NCBI RefSeq assembly: GCF_009649785.1
Contig: NZ_WJOK01000003.1
Location: 62,001-126,000, forward strand
DNA length: 64,000 bases
Direction of reading: 5' to 3'
DNA from: Agrobacterium tumefaciens
GTDB taxonomy: Bacteria; Pseudomonadota; Alphaproteobacteria; Rhizobiales; Rhizobiaceae
The first letter of the stretch is position 1; the number at the start of each line of letters is the position of its first letter. Under the pieces are notes generated by a model that saw only the letters and a list, made by a program, of their open reading frames with translations, had not been told where the DNA came from and made no database searches. The translations under genes and the position numbers were made by a program. Positions 17,582-25,938 of the stretch are shown in pieces.

Positions 17582-18478
17582 TCAGTTGGACAAAATATCC
17601 GCGAGCTCAAGGATATCGGGAAAGGCTGAAAGCGTGCCCCGACGACTGACGGTCAGCGCAGATGCCTTTGCGCCATGCCTCAACGCCCGTTCATCCACAC
17701 TGACGTTTCTCAACGCGGCGGAGGCCAGCGTGACGGCCATGAAGCAATCGCCAGCACCCGTCGTGTCGACAACGCCAGTTTTTTCGGCGGGCACGGTCAG
17801 GTATTGGTTTGTCGTGCCGAGCATCGAGCCCTCGCCGCCAAGGGTGAGGATGACCTGGCGGACACCGGCTGAAATGAGCAATTTTATCGCTGTCGAGCCG
17901 GTATCCCCGGTCAGGGCTGCCGCTTCGCCGCGGTTGAGGAAAGCGATGTCCGTGAGCGGCCAGAGACTTTCAAACCAGGGTTGGAGAGGTGACGGATTGA
18001 ATGCGGTGATCATTCCCGTTGCCTTTGCCTGCGACAGTGCGAGACGGGTGGTTGTTTCACCCAGATTGCCTTGCACGACGAGAAGGTCGCCGGGGCTGGC
18101 TGTACCAAGGGTTCCGGCCACGTCTTCCGGGTTCAGGGATTGTGCGCAGGCAGTGGTCGTGACGATGCTGTTTTCACCATCGGGCGTATTGAAGATGATG
18201 GAGAGATCGCTGGTCTGCCCATCCATGCCAATGAGGTCGGCGGTCAGAGGTTCGGTTGCAAGGCGGGCGCGGATGGTCGCAGACCTGTCATCTGTACCTA
18301 CAGCAGCAGTCAATGTGGTATCGAGCCCGCATCGGGCCATGACAATGGCTTGATTGCAGCCTTTTCCGCCAAGATCGCGGAAGGCCTGCCGGCCAAAAAT
18401 CGAAGCCCCGGCTTCCGGCAGGGCGGAAACGGAATAGGTTTCGTCGAGCGCGATATTGCCGATGACGAAGGCACGCAT
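17582..18478 (-). CDS. PfkB/ribokinase-family sugar kinase
   Basis: A 298-residue kinase on the opposite strand to its neighbours. The PfkB signatures are intact: GGKGCNQAI (about residue 43) and DTTGAGDCFMAV (about residue 244) carrying the catalytic Asp and the anion hole. It begins MRAFVIGNIALDETY, a typical first strand. Its start lies 24 nt from the start of the divergent BtpA-like gene and its 3' end converges on the amidotransferase-like gene with 31 bases between stops. It would phosphorylate the sugar or its breakdown product. The ribosome-binding site is weak (AAAG). Confidence 0.88.
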   Translation of the reverse strand: MRAFVIGNIALDETYSVSALPEAGASIFGRQAFRDLGGKGCNQAIVMARCGLDTTLTAAVGTDDRSATIRARLATEPLTADLIGMDGQTSDLSIIFNTPDGENSIVTTTACAQSLNPEDVAGTLGTASPGDLLVVQGNLGETTTRLALSQAKATGMITAFNPSPLQPWFESLWPLTDIAFLNRGEAAALTGDTGSTAIKLLISAGVRQVILTLGGEGSMLGTTNQYLTVPAEKTGVVDTTGAGDCFMAVTLASAALRNVSVDERALRHGAKASALTVSRRGTLSAFPDILELADILSN

Positions 18479-18502
18479 GAAAAACTTTCGAGAGGACAAG
18501 GC

Positions 18503-19345
18503 ATGCAGATCATATCCGACAATAGGGCGAACGCCATCCAGGAAATCTTTGGTCGTGACAAGGCCTTGATCGGTATGGTGCATTGCCCGCCGTTTCCCGG
18601 AGCACCACGGTATCGTGGCGCGGCCATGGATGCCATCTACGACGTCTGCATGCGCGATGCCGAGGCTTTGATCGAAGGCGGTATGCATGGTCTTCTCATT
18701 GAAAACCATGGCGATATTCCCTTTTCCAAGCCGGAGGATATCGGTCATGAGACACCTGCCTTCATGAGCGTGGTGACTGACCGGGTCGCGCGGGCGACTG
18801 GCGTTCCGCTCGGTATCAACGTGCTTGCCAATGCGCCGATCCCGGCTTTCGCCATTGCCATGGCGGGCGGAGCGAAATTCATCCGCGTCAACCAGTGGGC
18901 CAATGCCTATGTCGCCAACGAGGGTTTCATGGAAGGGCGTGCGGCGGAAGCGATGCGTTATCGATCCCTGCTCAGGGCCGAGCACATAAAGGTTTTCGCC
19001 GACAGCCACGTCAAGCACGGCGCGCATGCGATCACGGGTGATCGTAGCATCGATGAGCTGACCCGCGACCTTGCCTTTTTTGATGCGGATGCGGTGATCG
19101 CTACTGGCCAGCGAACCGGTAACAGCGCAACGATGGCGGAAATCGAAGAGATCGGGCAGGCCACACATCTTCCGCTTCTGGTCGGTTCTGGTGTTGGGGA
19201 AGCCAATATCGTTGAAATCCTGAAGCGCACCAGCGGTGTCATCGTCGCTTCGTCGCTAAAACAGGGCGGTGTCTGGTGGAACCCTGTCGAGCCTGCCCGT
19301 GTGCGATCGTTTGTTGAGGCGGCGCAGCCAGGGCTTTCGGGTTGA
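18503..19345 (+). CDS. BtpA/SgcQ-family TIM-barrel protein
   Basis: A protein of 280 residues in the BtpA/SgcQ family. It has the family opening KALIGMVHCPPFPGAPRY (about residue 21), IENHGDIPF (about residue 66), GINVLANAP and the C-terminal VGSGVGEANI. BtpA was named for photosystem I biogenesis in cyanobacteria, but bacterial homologues occur in sugar operons (sgcQ) and have an aldolase-like TIM-barrel fold; an aldolase or sugar-phosphate role is inferred. A GAGAGGAC ribosome-binding site precedes the ATG. The gene starts 24 nt from the divergent kinase start. It is likely cotranscribed with the amidohydrolase 13 bases downstream. Confidence 0.85.
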   Translation: MQIISDNRANAIQEIFGRDKALIGMVHCPPFPGAPRYRGAAMDAIYDVCMRDAEALIEGGMHGLLIENHGDIPFSKPEDIGHETPAFMSVVTDRVARATGVPLGINVLANAPIPAFAIAMAGGAKFIRVNQWANAYVANEGFMEGRAAEAMRYRSLLRAEHIKVFADSHVKHGAHAITGDRSIDELTRDLAFFDADAVIATGQRTGNSATMAEIEEIGQATHLPLLVGSGVGEANIVEILKRTSGVIVASSLKQGGVWWNPVEPARVRSFVEAAQPGLSG

Positions 19346-19358
19346 GGGCAAACGGGAA

Positions 19359-20621
19359 ATGATGATGACGCAAACTCTTTCGATCAACGGGCAGCGACTT
19401 ATCGATCGACTCGACCGGTTTGCGCAAATAGGCGCGACGGCAAAGGGTGGCGTAAACCGCCAGGCCTTGACCGACCTCGACCGGCAGGCGCGGCAATTGC
19501 TGACGGAGCTAGCGCTGCAGCGCGGCTTCAAAGTCTTTCAGGACCCGATTGCCAATCTGTTCATTCGCCGCGAGGGGCGTAACCCGGATCTGTCGCCGCT
19601 GCTTATCGGAAGTCATCTCGACAGTCAGCCTGCAGGCGGTCGTTTTGACGGTGCGCTCGGCACGCTCGCAGCTTTTGAGGTTCTGGAAACACTCGAAGAT
19701 TGCGGGGTGGAAACCGAGCGGCCGGTGGAGGTCGTGTCGTTCACGAATGAAGAGGGCTGCCGCTTCGCGCCGGGCTGCATGGGCTCCATGGCTTTTGCCG
19801 CCGGTTCAATTCCAAGCGCCTGGGAGACCATGCGCGCGACTGACGGTGCGCTTTTCGCAGATGAACTCTCCGCCACGCTGGAAAGTCTCCCGGTTGCCGT
19901 GATGCGGCCTCTGGGCACGCCGGTTTTCGCTTATCTCGAGGTCCATATCGAGCAAGGCCCTTCATTGGAAAAAGAGGGCTTACCGATCGGCATCGTCACC
20001 GGCATACAGGGAACGCGCTGGCTGGAGGTGATTATCGAAGGGCAGACCGCCCACGCTGGAACAACGGCGCTGCAATATCGGCACGACCCCATGCAAGCCA
20101 CGGTCAACGCGCTTGCTGAACTCTATCGCGACATCATGCCAGCCGATCCGGCCGCGCGCTTCACGATTGGCCGAATGGTCCTTGAACCCGGCGCGGTGAA
20201 CGCGATCCCGGCAACGGTGCGCTTCACGATCGATTTTAGACACCCTTCGCCGACAACAATCGGCGTCATGGAGCAGACAATCCGCATGGCTATCCAGCAG
20301 GCAGCGGCGGACACAGGCTGCTCGGCGACTATTTCGCAGATTTTCGACATGCCGCCGGCAAGTTTTCCGGATGAATTACTTGCCGTATTGGATCAGGCCG
20401 CACAAGAGCGGGACTTTGCAACAAAGAGAATGCTCTCCGGCGCATTCCACGATGCGCTTTTTATGAACCGCGTCGCGCCATCGGCCATGATTTTCGTGCC
20501 CTGCCGGGATGGTCTCAGTCACAATGAGGCTGAATATGTGGAGCAGGAGCATAGTATTGCGGGTGGCAACATGCTCTTGGCTTCGCTTCTCCAGCTGCTA
20601 GCGCCGACTGCAGCGTTGTAA
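19359..20621 (+). CDS. M20-family amidohydrolase (allantoate/N-carbamoyl amino acid type)
   Basis: A zinc-type hydrolase of 420 residues. Motifs in order are GSHLDSQPAGGRFDG (about residue 87, His and Asp ligands), TNEEGCRF (about residue 129), HIEQGP (about residue 195) and SGAFHDALFM (about residue 366), which usually reads SGAGHDA. The sequence IVTGIQGTRWLEV matches the allantoate amidohydrolase/HyuC group, which removes carbamoyl groups from ureido acids. Together with a sugar importer and kinase, it may split a C-N bond in a glycoside or ureido compound. Three consecutive ATG codons make the exact start uncertain by two residues. It ends the LacI-controlled cluster. Confidence 0.85.
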   Translation: MMMTQTLSINGQRLIDRLDRFAQIGATAKGGVNRQALTDLDRQARQLLTELALQRGFKVFQDPIANLFIRREGRNPDLSPLLIGSHLDSQPAGGRFDGALGTLAAFEVLETLEDCGVETERPVEVVSFTNEEGCRFAPGCMGSMAFAAGSIPSAWETMRATDGALFADELSATLESLPVAVMRPLGTPVFAYLEVHIEQGPSLEKEGLPIGIVTGIQGTRWLEVIIEGQTAHAGTTALQYRHDPMQATVNALAELYRDIMPADPAARFTIGRMVLEPGAVNAIPATVRFTIDFRHPSPTTIGVMEQTIRMAIQQAAADTGCSATISQIFDMPPASFPDELLAVLDQAAQERDFATKRMLSGAFHDALFMNRVAPSAMIFVPCRDGLSHNEAEYVEQEHSIAGGNMLLASLLQLLAPTAAL

Positions 20622-20883
20622 ATCGAATGTTTGCGGGGAGCTTTCGCCCCTTGTTAGGGTTGCTCCGTTTGCAGATCACTGCGCGCTGGCCGATCGCGAG
20701 TGTAATTCGGCTGAGAAAAAGCCGAGATGAATCAGCGCTGTAGCAAGTGATCGTATGAAACTGCCTTTTGCTTGAAACTTTCCTCCTGTCGCTCTCGTCA
20801 CTTGTGCTGTTCCCCGAGACGGGAACGATAGGCCTTCAGAGGCGCGCTTCCGCGCCGAGGCGATTAGGGAAGAGGAATATTCA

Positions 20884-21441
20884 ATGTTCAAGTCCGCAAT
20901 CCGTACGCTCGCCCTTGCGACGGCAATCTCGACTCTTGCTTCGGGTGCCTTTGCTGAAAATCCAAAGGTCGGCGGTGCAGCAATGTACGAAAACAAGAAC
21001 ATCATCGAGAATGCCGTCAACTCGAAGGATCACACCACGCTGGTCGCCGCCGTCAAGGCTGCCGGTCTCGTAGAAACCCTACAGGGCAAGGGGCCGTTCA
21101 CGGTCTTTGCTCCGACCAATGAGGCCTTTGCCAAATTGCCGAAGGGTACAGTCGAAACTCTGCTTAAGCCGGAAAACAAGGCGCAGCTGACCAAGATCCT
21201 GACCTGTCATGTCGTGGCGGCCGATGCCATGTCCAGCGCCATCGAGAAGATGATCAAGGATGACAACGGCACCCATGATGTGAAGACGGTCGGCGGCTGC
21301 ATCCTCAAGGCGAAGGAAAGCATGGGCAAAATCACCCTGACCGACGAAGCGGGTGGTGTTGCGCATGTGACGATCGCCGATGTCAAGCAGTCGAACGGCG
21401 TCATTCATGTCATCGACAAGGTTCTGCTTCCGAAGATGTGA
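20884..21441 (+). CDS. Secreted FAS1 (fasciclin) domain protein
   Basis: A 185-residue exported protein. The signal peptide is about residues 1-24 (core TLALATAISTLASGAFA, cleavage before ENPKVG). The FAS1 domain occupies the rest: LVAAVKAAGLVETL, GPFTVFAPTNEAF (about residue 77), a CHVV strand and the C-terminal GVIHVIDKVLLP. Two cysteines (in LTCHVV and GGCILK) may form a disulfide. FAS1 proteins mediate adhesion and are seen in symbiosis, including Nex18 in rhizobia. It has its own terminator and looks monocistronic; the ribosome-binding site is GAGGAAT. Confidence 0.92.
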   Translation: MFKSAIRTLALATAISTLASGAFAENPKVGGAAMYENKNIIENAVNSKDHTTLVAAVKAAGLVETLQGKGPFTVFAPTNEAFAKLPKGTVETLLKPENKAQLTKILTCHVVAADAMSSAIEKMIKDDNGTHDVKTVGGCILKAKESMGKITLTDEAGGVAHVTIADVKQSNGVIHVIDKVLLPKM

Positions 21442-21465
21442 TTGCTCTTATCTTCTGCATGCCTG

Positions 21466-21498
21466 ATCCGGCCACCTCCTCGGTGGCCGGATTTTTTT
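21466..21498 (+). terminator. Rho-independent terminator of the FAS1 gene
   Basis: A perfect inverted repeat with 11-bp arms (21466-21476 and 21482-21492), GC-rich, with a 5-base loop and a T-run of seven bases (21492-21498), 25 nt after the stop codon. Confidence 0.93.
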
Positions 21499-21779
21499 GT
21501 GCTCGACGTTGCTTCTATCGGTGACGCAATGGTTTGCCGGCATCGCGTACGGCAGGCCGCGGGGAGGAATGCCGGGCGCATCCCTGGGGGCACGACGGCA
21601 GACGGTATGCCTGCCCGCATGTTCTCCTGTTCCGTTATCGAAAACAGAAACAGAGTGCGCTATCTTGCCTTCCGGCCCTGGTTGACGTACTCGAAATCGA
21701 TAGGACCCTGGGCCGATTAACAATAGTGTTTCGTGGCGCTGCGTTTCGGCGCCATACACCTCATGACGTTGGGATTGCG

Positions 21780-24569
21780 ATGAACCTTTACTTGGATTAC
21801 CTGGCTGAGATCGAAAGCAGAAAAACTCAAGGGCTCGCTCCCAAGCCGATCGACGATGGCGGATTAACCGGCGAAATCATTGCCTTGATCAGGGATACCG
21901 GTAGCGAATATCGCGCGGATGCCCTCAAATTCTTCATTTACAACACCTTGCCAGGCACCACGAGCGCTGCCGGCGTCAAGGCGGCCTTTCTGAAGCAGAT
22001 CATTCTGGGCGAAACTGTCGTTCCGGAGATCACGCCCACTTTCGCCCTTGAACTGCTGTCGCATATGAAGGGTGGCCCCTCCATCGAAGCGCTGCTCGAC
22101 ATCGCCCTTGGCGATGATGCCGGGCTTGCCCAGCAGGCAGGCGAAGTGCTGAAGACGCAGGTGTTCCTCTATGACGCCGACATGTTCCGGCTGCGTGATG
22201 CGTTCAAGGCGGGCAATACCGTCGCGAAGGGCGTTCTTGAGAGCTATGCCAAGGCTGAGTTCTTTACCAAGCTCCCCGATGTCGAGGATGAGATCAAGGT
22301 CGTGACCTTCATCGCCGCCGAAGGCGATATCTCTACCGATCTTCTGTCCCCTGGCAACCAGGCGCATTCGCGCTCCGACCGGCAGCTGCACGGCCAGTGT
22401 ATGATCACGCCGGAAGCGCAGGCGGAAATCGTCGCGCTACAGAAGCAGCATCCCGACAAGCGGGTGATGATGATCGCCGAAAAGGGCACGATGGGCGTCG
22501 GCTCGTCGCGCATGTCGGGCGTCAACAACGTGGCGCTGTGGACCGGCAAGCAGGCCAGCCCCTATGTGCCCTTCGTCAACTTCGCCCCGATCGTTGCCGG
22601 CACCAACGGCATTTCGCCGATCTTCGCCACCACTGTCGACGTCACGGGCGGCATCGGCATCAACCTGAAGAACTGGGTGAAGAAACTCGGCGAAGACGGC
22701 AAGCCCATCCTCAACAATGACGGCAATCCGGTTCTGGAGCAGAAATATTCGGTTGAGACCGGCACCGTTTTGAAGATCGACGCCAAGAACTACAAGCTTC
22801 GTGACGAGAACGGCACGGAACTGGTCGATCTCTCATCCTCCTTCACACCGCAGAAGATGGAATTCATGAAGGCGGGCAGCTCCTATGCCATCGTCTTCGG
22901 CAAGAAGCTCCAGACGTTTGCGGCTGAAACGCTTGGCGTCGAGGCCACCCCGGTCTTTGCGCCCAACAAGGAAATTTCCATCGAAGGCCAGGGCCTCACC
23001 GCCGTGGAGAAGATCTTCAACCGCAACGCCGTTGGCGTCACGCCCGGCAAGGTGCTGCATGCCGGCTCCGACGTGCGCGTGAAGGTCAACATCGTCGGCT
23101 CGCAGGACACGACCGGTCTGATGACGGCGCAGGAACTTGAGGCGATGGCGGCAACCGTCATTTCGCCGCTGGTGGATGGTGCGTACCAGTCGGGTTGCCA
23201 CACGGCCTCCGTCTGGGACAAGAAGGCGCAGGCGAACATTCCGAAGCTCATGTCCTTCATGAACAACTTCGGCGTCATCACTGCCCGCGACCCCAAGGGC
23301 GTCTATCATTCGATGACGGACGTGATCCACAAGGTGCTGAACGACATCACCGTGGACGACTGGGCGATCATCATCGGCGGCGACAGCCACACCCGCATGT
23401 CCAAGGGCGTGGCCTTCGGTGCCGACTCGGGCACTGTGGCGCTGGCACTGGCGACGGGCGAGGCGACCATGCCGATCCCGCAATCCGTCAAGGTCACCTT
23501 TAAGGGCAAGATGCAGCCGCATATGGACTTCCGCGATGTTGTCCATGCGACGCAGGCGCAGATGCTGAAGCAGCATGGCGACAACGTTTTCCAGGGCCGC
23601 ATCATCGAAGTCCATATCGGCACGCTGCTCGCTGACCAGGCCTTCACCTTTACCGACTGGACGGCCGAGATGAAGGCCAAGGCGTCGATCTGTATCTCTG
23701 AAGACGAGACGCTGATCGAGTCGCTGGAAATCGCCAAGTCGCGTATCCAGATCATGATCGACAAGGGCATGGATAATGCCGCCCAGACACTGAAGGGCCT
23801 GATCGCCAAGGCAGATCAGCGTATTGCCGAAATCCGCTCGGGCGAAAAGCCCGCTCTGGCCCCTGACGACAATGCGAAATATTTCGCTGAAGTCGTCGTG
23901 GATCTGGACGTGATCGACGAACCGATGATCGCCGACCCCGACGTCAACAACACCGATGTCTCCCGGCGCTACACCCATGACACGATCCGTCCGGTGTCCT
24001 ATTACGGCGGCACCAAGAAGGTCGATCTGGGCTTCGTCGGTTCGTGCATGGTGCATAAGGGCGACATAAAGATCGTCGCCCAGATGCTGAAGAACATCGA
24101 GAAGGCCGAAGGCAAGGTCGAGTTCAAGGCGCCGCTCGTGGTCGCGGCACCGACCTATAACATCATCGACGAGCTGAAGGCGGAAGGGGATTGGGAAATC
24201 CTGCAGAAGTATTCCGGCTTCGAGTTCGATGATCTCAAGCCGAAGACTGCCAACCGGACGGAATACGAGAACATCCTCTATCTGGAGCGCCCGGGCTGCA
24301 ACCTTTGCATGGGCAACCAGGAGAAGGCGGAGAAGGGTGATACTGTTCTGGCAACCTCGACCCGTCTCTTCCAGGGCCGCGTTGTTGAGGACACTGCCGA
24401 GAAGAAGGGTGAATCGCTGCTGGCCTCGACCCCTGTCGTGGTACTGTCGGCAATCCTTGGCCGCACACCGAGCGCTGAGGAATACAAGGCCGCCGTGGTA
24501 GGTATCGATCTGACCAAGTTCGCACCGCCGAAAGCTGCGCCAATCGATTCCCTGTCTGTCCAATACTAA
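21780..24569 (+). CDS. acnB: Aconitate hydratase B (citrate-isocitrate; 2-methylisocitrate dehydratase)
   Basis: An iron-sulfur enzyme of 929 residues of the AcnB type, which interconverts citrate and isocitrate in the TCA cycle and can act on 2-methylisocitrate. The N-terminal HEAT-like domain comes first, as in AcnB. The cluster-ligand cysteines are in GSCMVHKGD (about residue 755) and GCNLCMGNQ (about residue 840). It is about 60 residues longer than E. coli AcnB. The chosen ATG begins MNLYLDYLAEIESRK; an earlier in-frame start would add 82 residues that overlap upstream non-coding sequence. It is followed by a hairpin. A 576-residue reading frame on the other strand is a shadow. Confidence 0.93.
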   Translation: MNLYLDYLAEIESRKTQGLAPKPIDDGGLTGEIIALIRDTGSEYRADALKFFIYNTLPGTTSAAGVKAAFLKQIILGETVVPEITPTFALELLSHMKGGPSIEALLDIALGDDAGLAQQAGEVLKTQVFLYDADMFRLRDAFKAGNTVAKGVLESYAKAEFFTKLPDVEDEIKVVTFIAAEGDISTDLLSPGNQAHSRSDRQLHGQCMITPEAQAEIVALQKQHPDKRVMMIAEKGTMGVGSSRMSGVNNVALWTGKQASPYVPFVNFAPIVAGTNGISPIFATTVDVTGGIGINLKNWVKKLGEDGKPILNNDGNPVLEQKYSVETGTVLKIDAKNYKLRDENGTELVDLSSSFTPQKMEFMKAGSSYAIVFGKKLQTFAAETLGVEATPVFAPNKEISIEGQGLTAVEKIFNRNAVGVTPGKVLHAGSDVRVKVNIVGSQDTTGLMTAQELEAMAATVISPLVDGAYQSGCHTASVWDKKAQANIPKLMSFMNNFGVITARDPKGVYHSMTDVIHKVLNDITVDDWAIIIGGDSHTRMSKGVAFGADSGTVALALATGEATMPIPQSVKVTFKGKMQPHMDFRDVVHATQAQMLKQHGDNVFQGRIIEVHIGTLLADQAFTFTDWTAEMKAKASICISEDETLIESLEIAKSRIQIMIDKGMDNAAQTLKGLIAKADQRIAEIRSGEKPALAPDDNAKYFAEVVVDLDVIDEPMIADPDVNNTDVSRRYTHDTIRPVSYYGGTKKVDLGFVGSCMVHKGDIKIVAQMLKNIEKAEGKVEFKAPLVVAAPTYNIIDELKAEGDWEILQKYSGFEFDDLKPKTANRTEYENILYLERPGCNLCMGNQEKAEKGDTVLATSTRLFQGRVVEDTAEKKGESLLASTPVVVLSAILGRTPSAEEYKAAVVGIDLTKFAPPKAAPIDSLSVQY

Positions 24570-24573
24570 AGTA

Positions 24574-24605
24574 TTTCCGGGCGTAGAACTTTACGTCCGG
24601 AAAAA
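24574..24605 (+). terminator. Probable terminator hairpin after acnB
   Basis: Inverted repeat with 12-bp arms (24574-24585 and 24592-24603, one G-T pair) and a 6-base loop, directly after the acnB stop. It is followed by As rather than Ts, so it may stabilise the mRNA end instead of terminating by itself. Confidence 0.5.
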
Positions 24606-24623
24606 CGTTTGAAACCAAAGATA

Positions 24624-24666
24624 TAGAGCGCGTCCACCGAATTTAGTTGAAACCGGACGCGCTCTA
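24624..24666. repeat. Palindromic intergenic repeat (TAGAGCGCGTCC type)
   Basis: Perfect 12-bp arms TAGAGCGCGTCC (24624-24635) and GGACGCGCTCTA (24655-24666) around a 19-base loop. I recognise this as a common Agrobacterium/Rhizobium intergenic element. It lies between acnB and the next operon and can form a strong RNA hairpin. Confidence 0.7.
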
Positions 24667-24813
24667 GGGTTGAAATTACCCGTCAAATTATTGGCAAAAC
24701 GCCACAATCACGCGAAAAAACGCCGGCACATAACTTCTGATTAATACGCCTGCGGCAGAATAGGAATGATAATTACTTTCGATTAAATATCTATCCGGCA
24801 AGAAGCGGCGAGT

Positions 24814-25938
24814 ATGTCTGAAATACGCTCATTTATTGCGGACGATCTCGTGTCCGTGGCTGACATGTTTCACCGTTTTTTGCGGAAGAAAGATGGGGCC
24901 GCGACAGATGATCTGACCTCATATTTGCGCGCCGTCTTTCTCGAAAATTCAAACATAAATCCGGATATTCACTCCAAGGTCTATGTGCGCGACGATGGGC
25001 GCGTGTCTGGATTTCTGGGTGTTTTGCCCGTGGCAATGGAACTTAATGGCCGGAACATACAGGCCGCTGTCTGCTCTTCCTTTGTCGCTGAAGACCGTGA
25101 GACCGATCCCTTTGCCGGAGCGCGTTTGCTGCGCGAAGTTTTGGGTGGACCTCAGGAGCTGACATTTGGGGAGACGATCAACGACGTTTCCGCCGATATG
25201 TGGAAGACGATGCGCGGCCAGCTGCTCGCCTCCTACAGTCTCGATTGGCTGCGGATTTTACGCCCGGCTTCATTCGGGCTGGAAATAGCCGCTGATCGTT
25301 TCTCCAGCACTTTCCGCGCGCTGACGCCGTTCAGCAAGATCATCGACCGCACCATTTCGGCGCGTGGCCATGGGCGAGCATTATCCTATTACGCATCACA
25401 TCCGGACAAGGTGGACAGCTTTACCGACGACGACGCGAGCGATACCGAATTCGCGCGTCTGGCACGGGAACTCGTCGGCCACTTTCCGCTCCATCCCGTT
25501 TGGACCGAGGAAAGCCTGTTGCACATGCTCCAACACGCCAAACGCAAACGTCTGCACGGCGAACCAGTCCAGCGGATTGTGAGGGCCCGCGGCGGTAGAG
25601 CGGTGGGGCTTTTTCTTTACCACGGCAATCCAACGGGCATCGGCCGGACGCTGCAGATCATGGCCGTACCCGGGCAGGAGCAGATCGTGATCGACCGGCT
25701 GATCCGCAATGCCTATGATCGTGGTCTCGCGGCCATCAGAGGTCGCACCCAGCCGGCACTGCTGCGGGCGATGCTCGGCAAGAAATGCACGTTTCTGCAT
25801 GCGTCATCCACCATCGTGCATTCGCGCAATGCGGACCTCCTCAAGGCAGCGACGGATGGGACGGCATTTTTCAACGGCTTTTGCGGTGAAAGCTGGACGC
25901 GCCTCATCGGTGACAGCTTTGGTCAGGCGGTCGAGTAA
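24814..25938 (+). CDS. GNAT-family acyltransferase, first gene of the AsnB-ACP-ligase operon
   Basis: A protein of 374 residues with an N-terminal GNAT-like fold (MSEIRSFIADDLVSVADMF, then DDGRVSGFLGVLPV at about residues 54-67) and a longer C-terminal part that includes a second GNAT-like region (RAVGLFLYHGNPTG, then VIDRLIRNAYDRG). It probably transfers an acyl group to an amine, perhaps from the acyl carrier protein encoded downstream; this is inference from the fold and context. Its stop codon overlaps the AsnB start (TAATG). The upstream region is AT-rich and probably carries the operon promoter. The acyl donor and acceptor are unknown. Confidence 0.75.
   Translation: MSEIRSFIADDLVSVADMFHRFLRKKDGAATDDLTSYLRAVFLENSNINPDIHSKVYVRDDGRVSGFLGVLPVAMELNGRNIQAAVCSSFVAEDRETDPFAGARLLREVLGGPQELTFGETINDVSADMWKTMRGQLLASYSLDWLRILRPASFGLEIAADRFSSTFRALTPFSKIIDRTISARGHGRALSYYASHPDKVDSFTDDDASDTEFARLARELVGHFPLHPVWTEESLLHMLQHAKRKRLHGEPVQRIVRARGGRAVGLFLYHGNPTGIGRTLQIMAVPGQEQIVIDRLIRNAYDRGLAAIRGRTQPALLRAMLGKKCTFLHASSTIVHSRNADLLKAATDGTAFFNGFCGESWTRLIGDSFGQAVE

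Noticed and set aside
17442-18353. 303-codon plus-strand frame opposite the PfkB kinase
   Set aside because: The kinase motifs on the minus strand are intact; the plus frame has none.
22833-24563. Long minus-strand frame of 576 codons opposite acnB
   Set aside because: It is antisense to the well-supported aconitase gene; its composition is rich in His, Arg and Asp as expected of a reverse frame, and it has no recognisable motif or ribosome-binding site.
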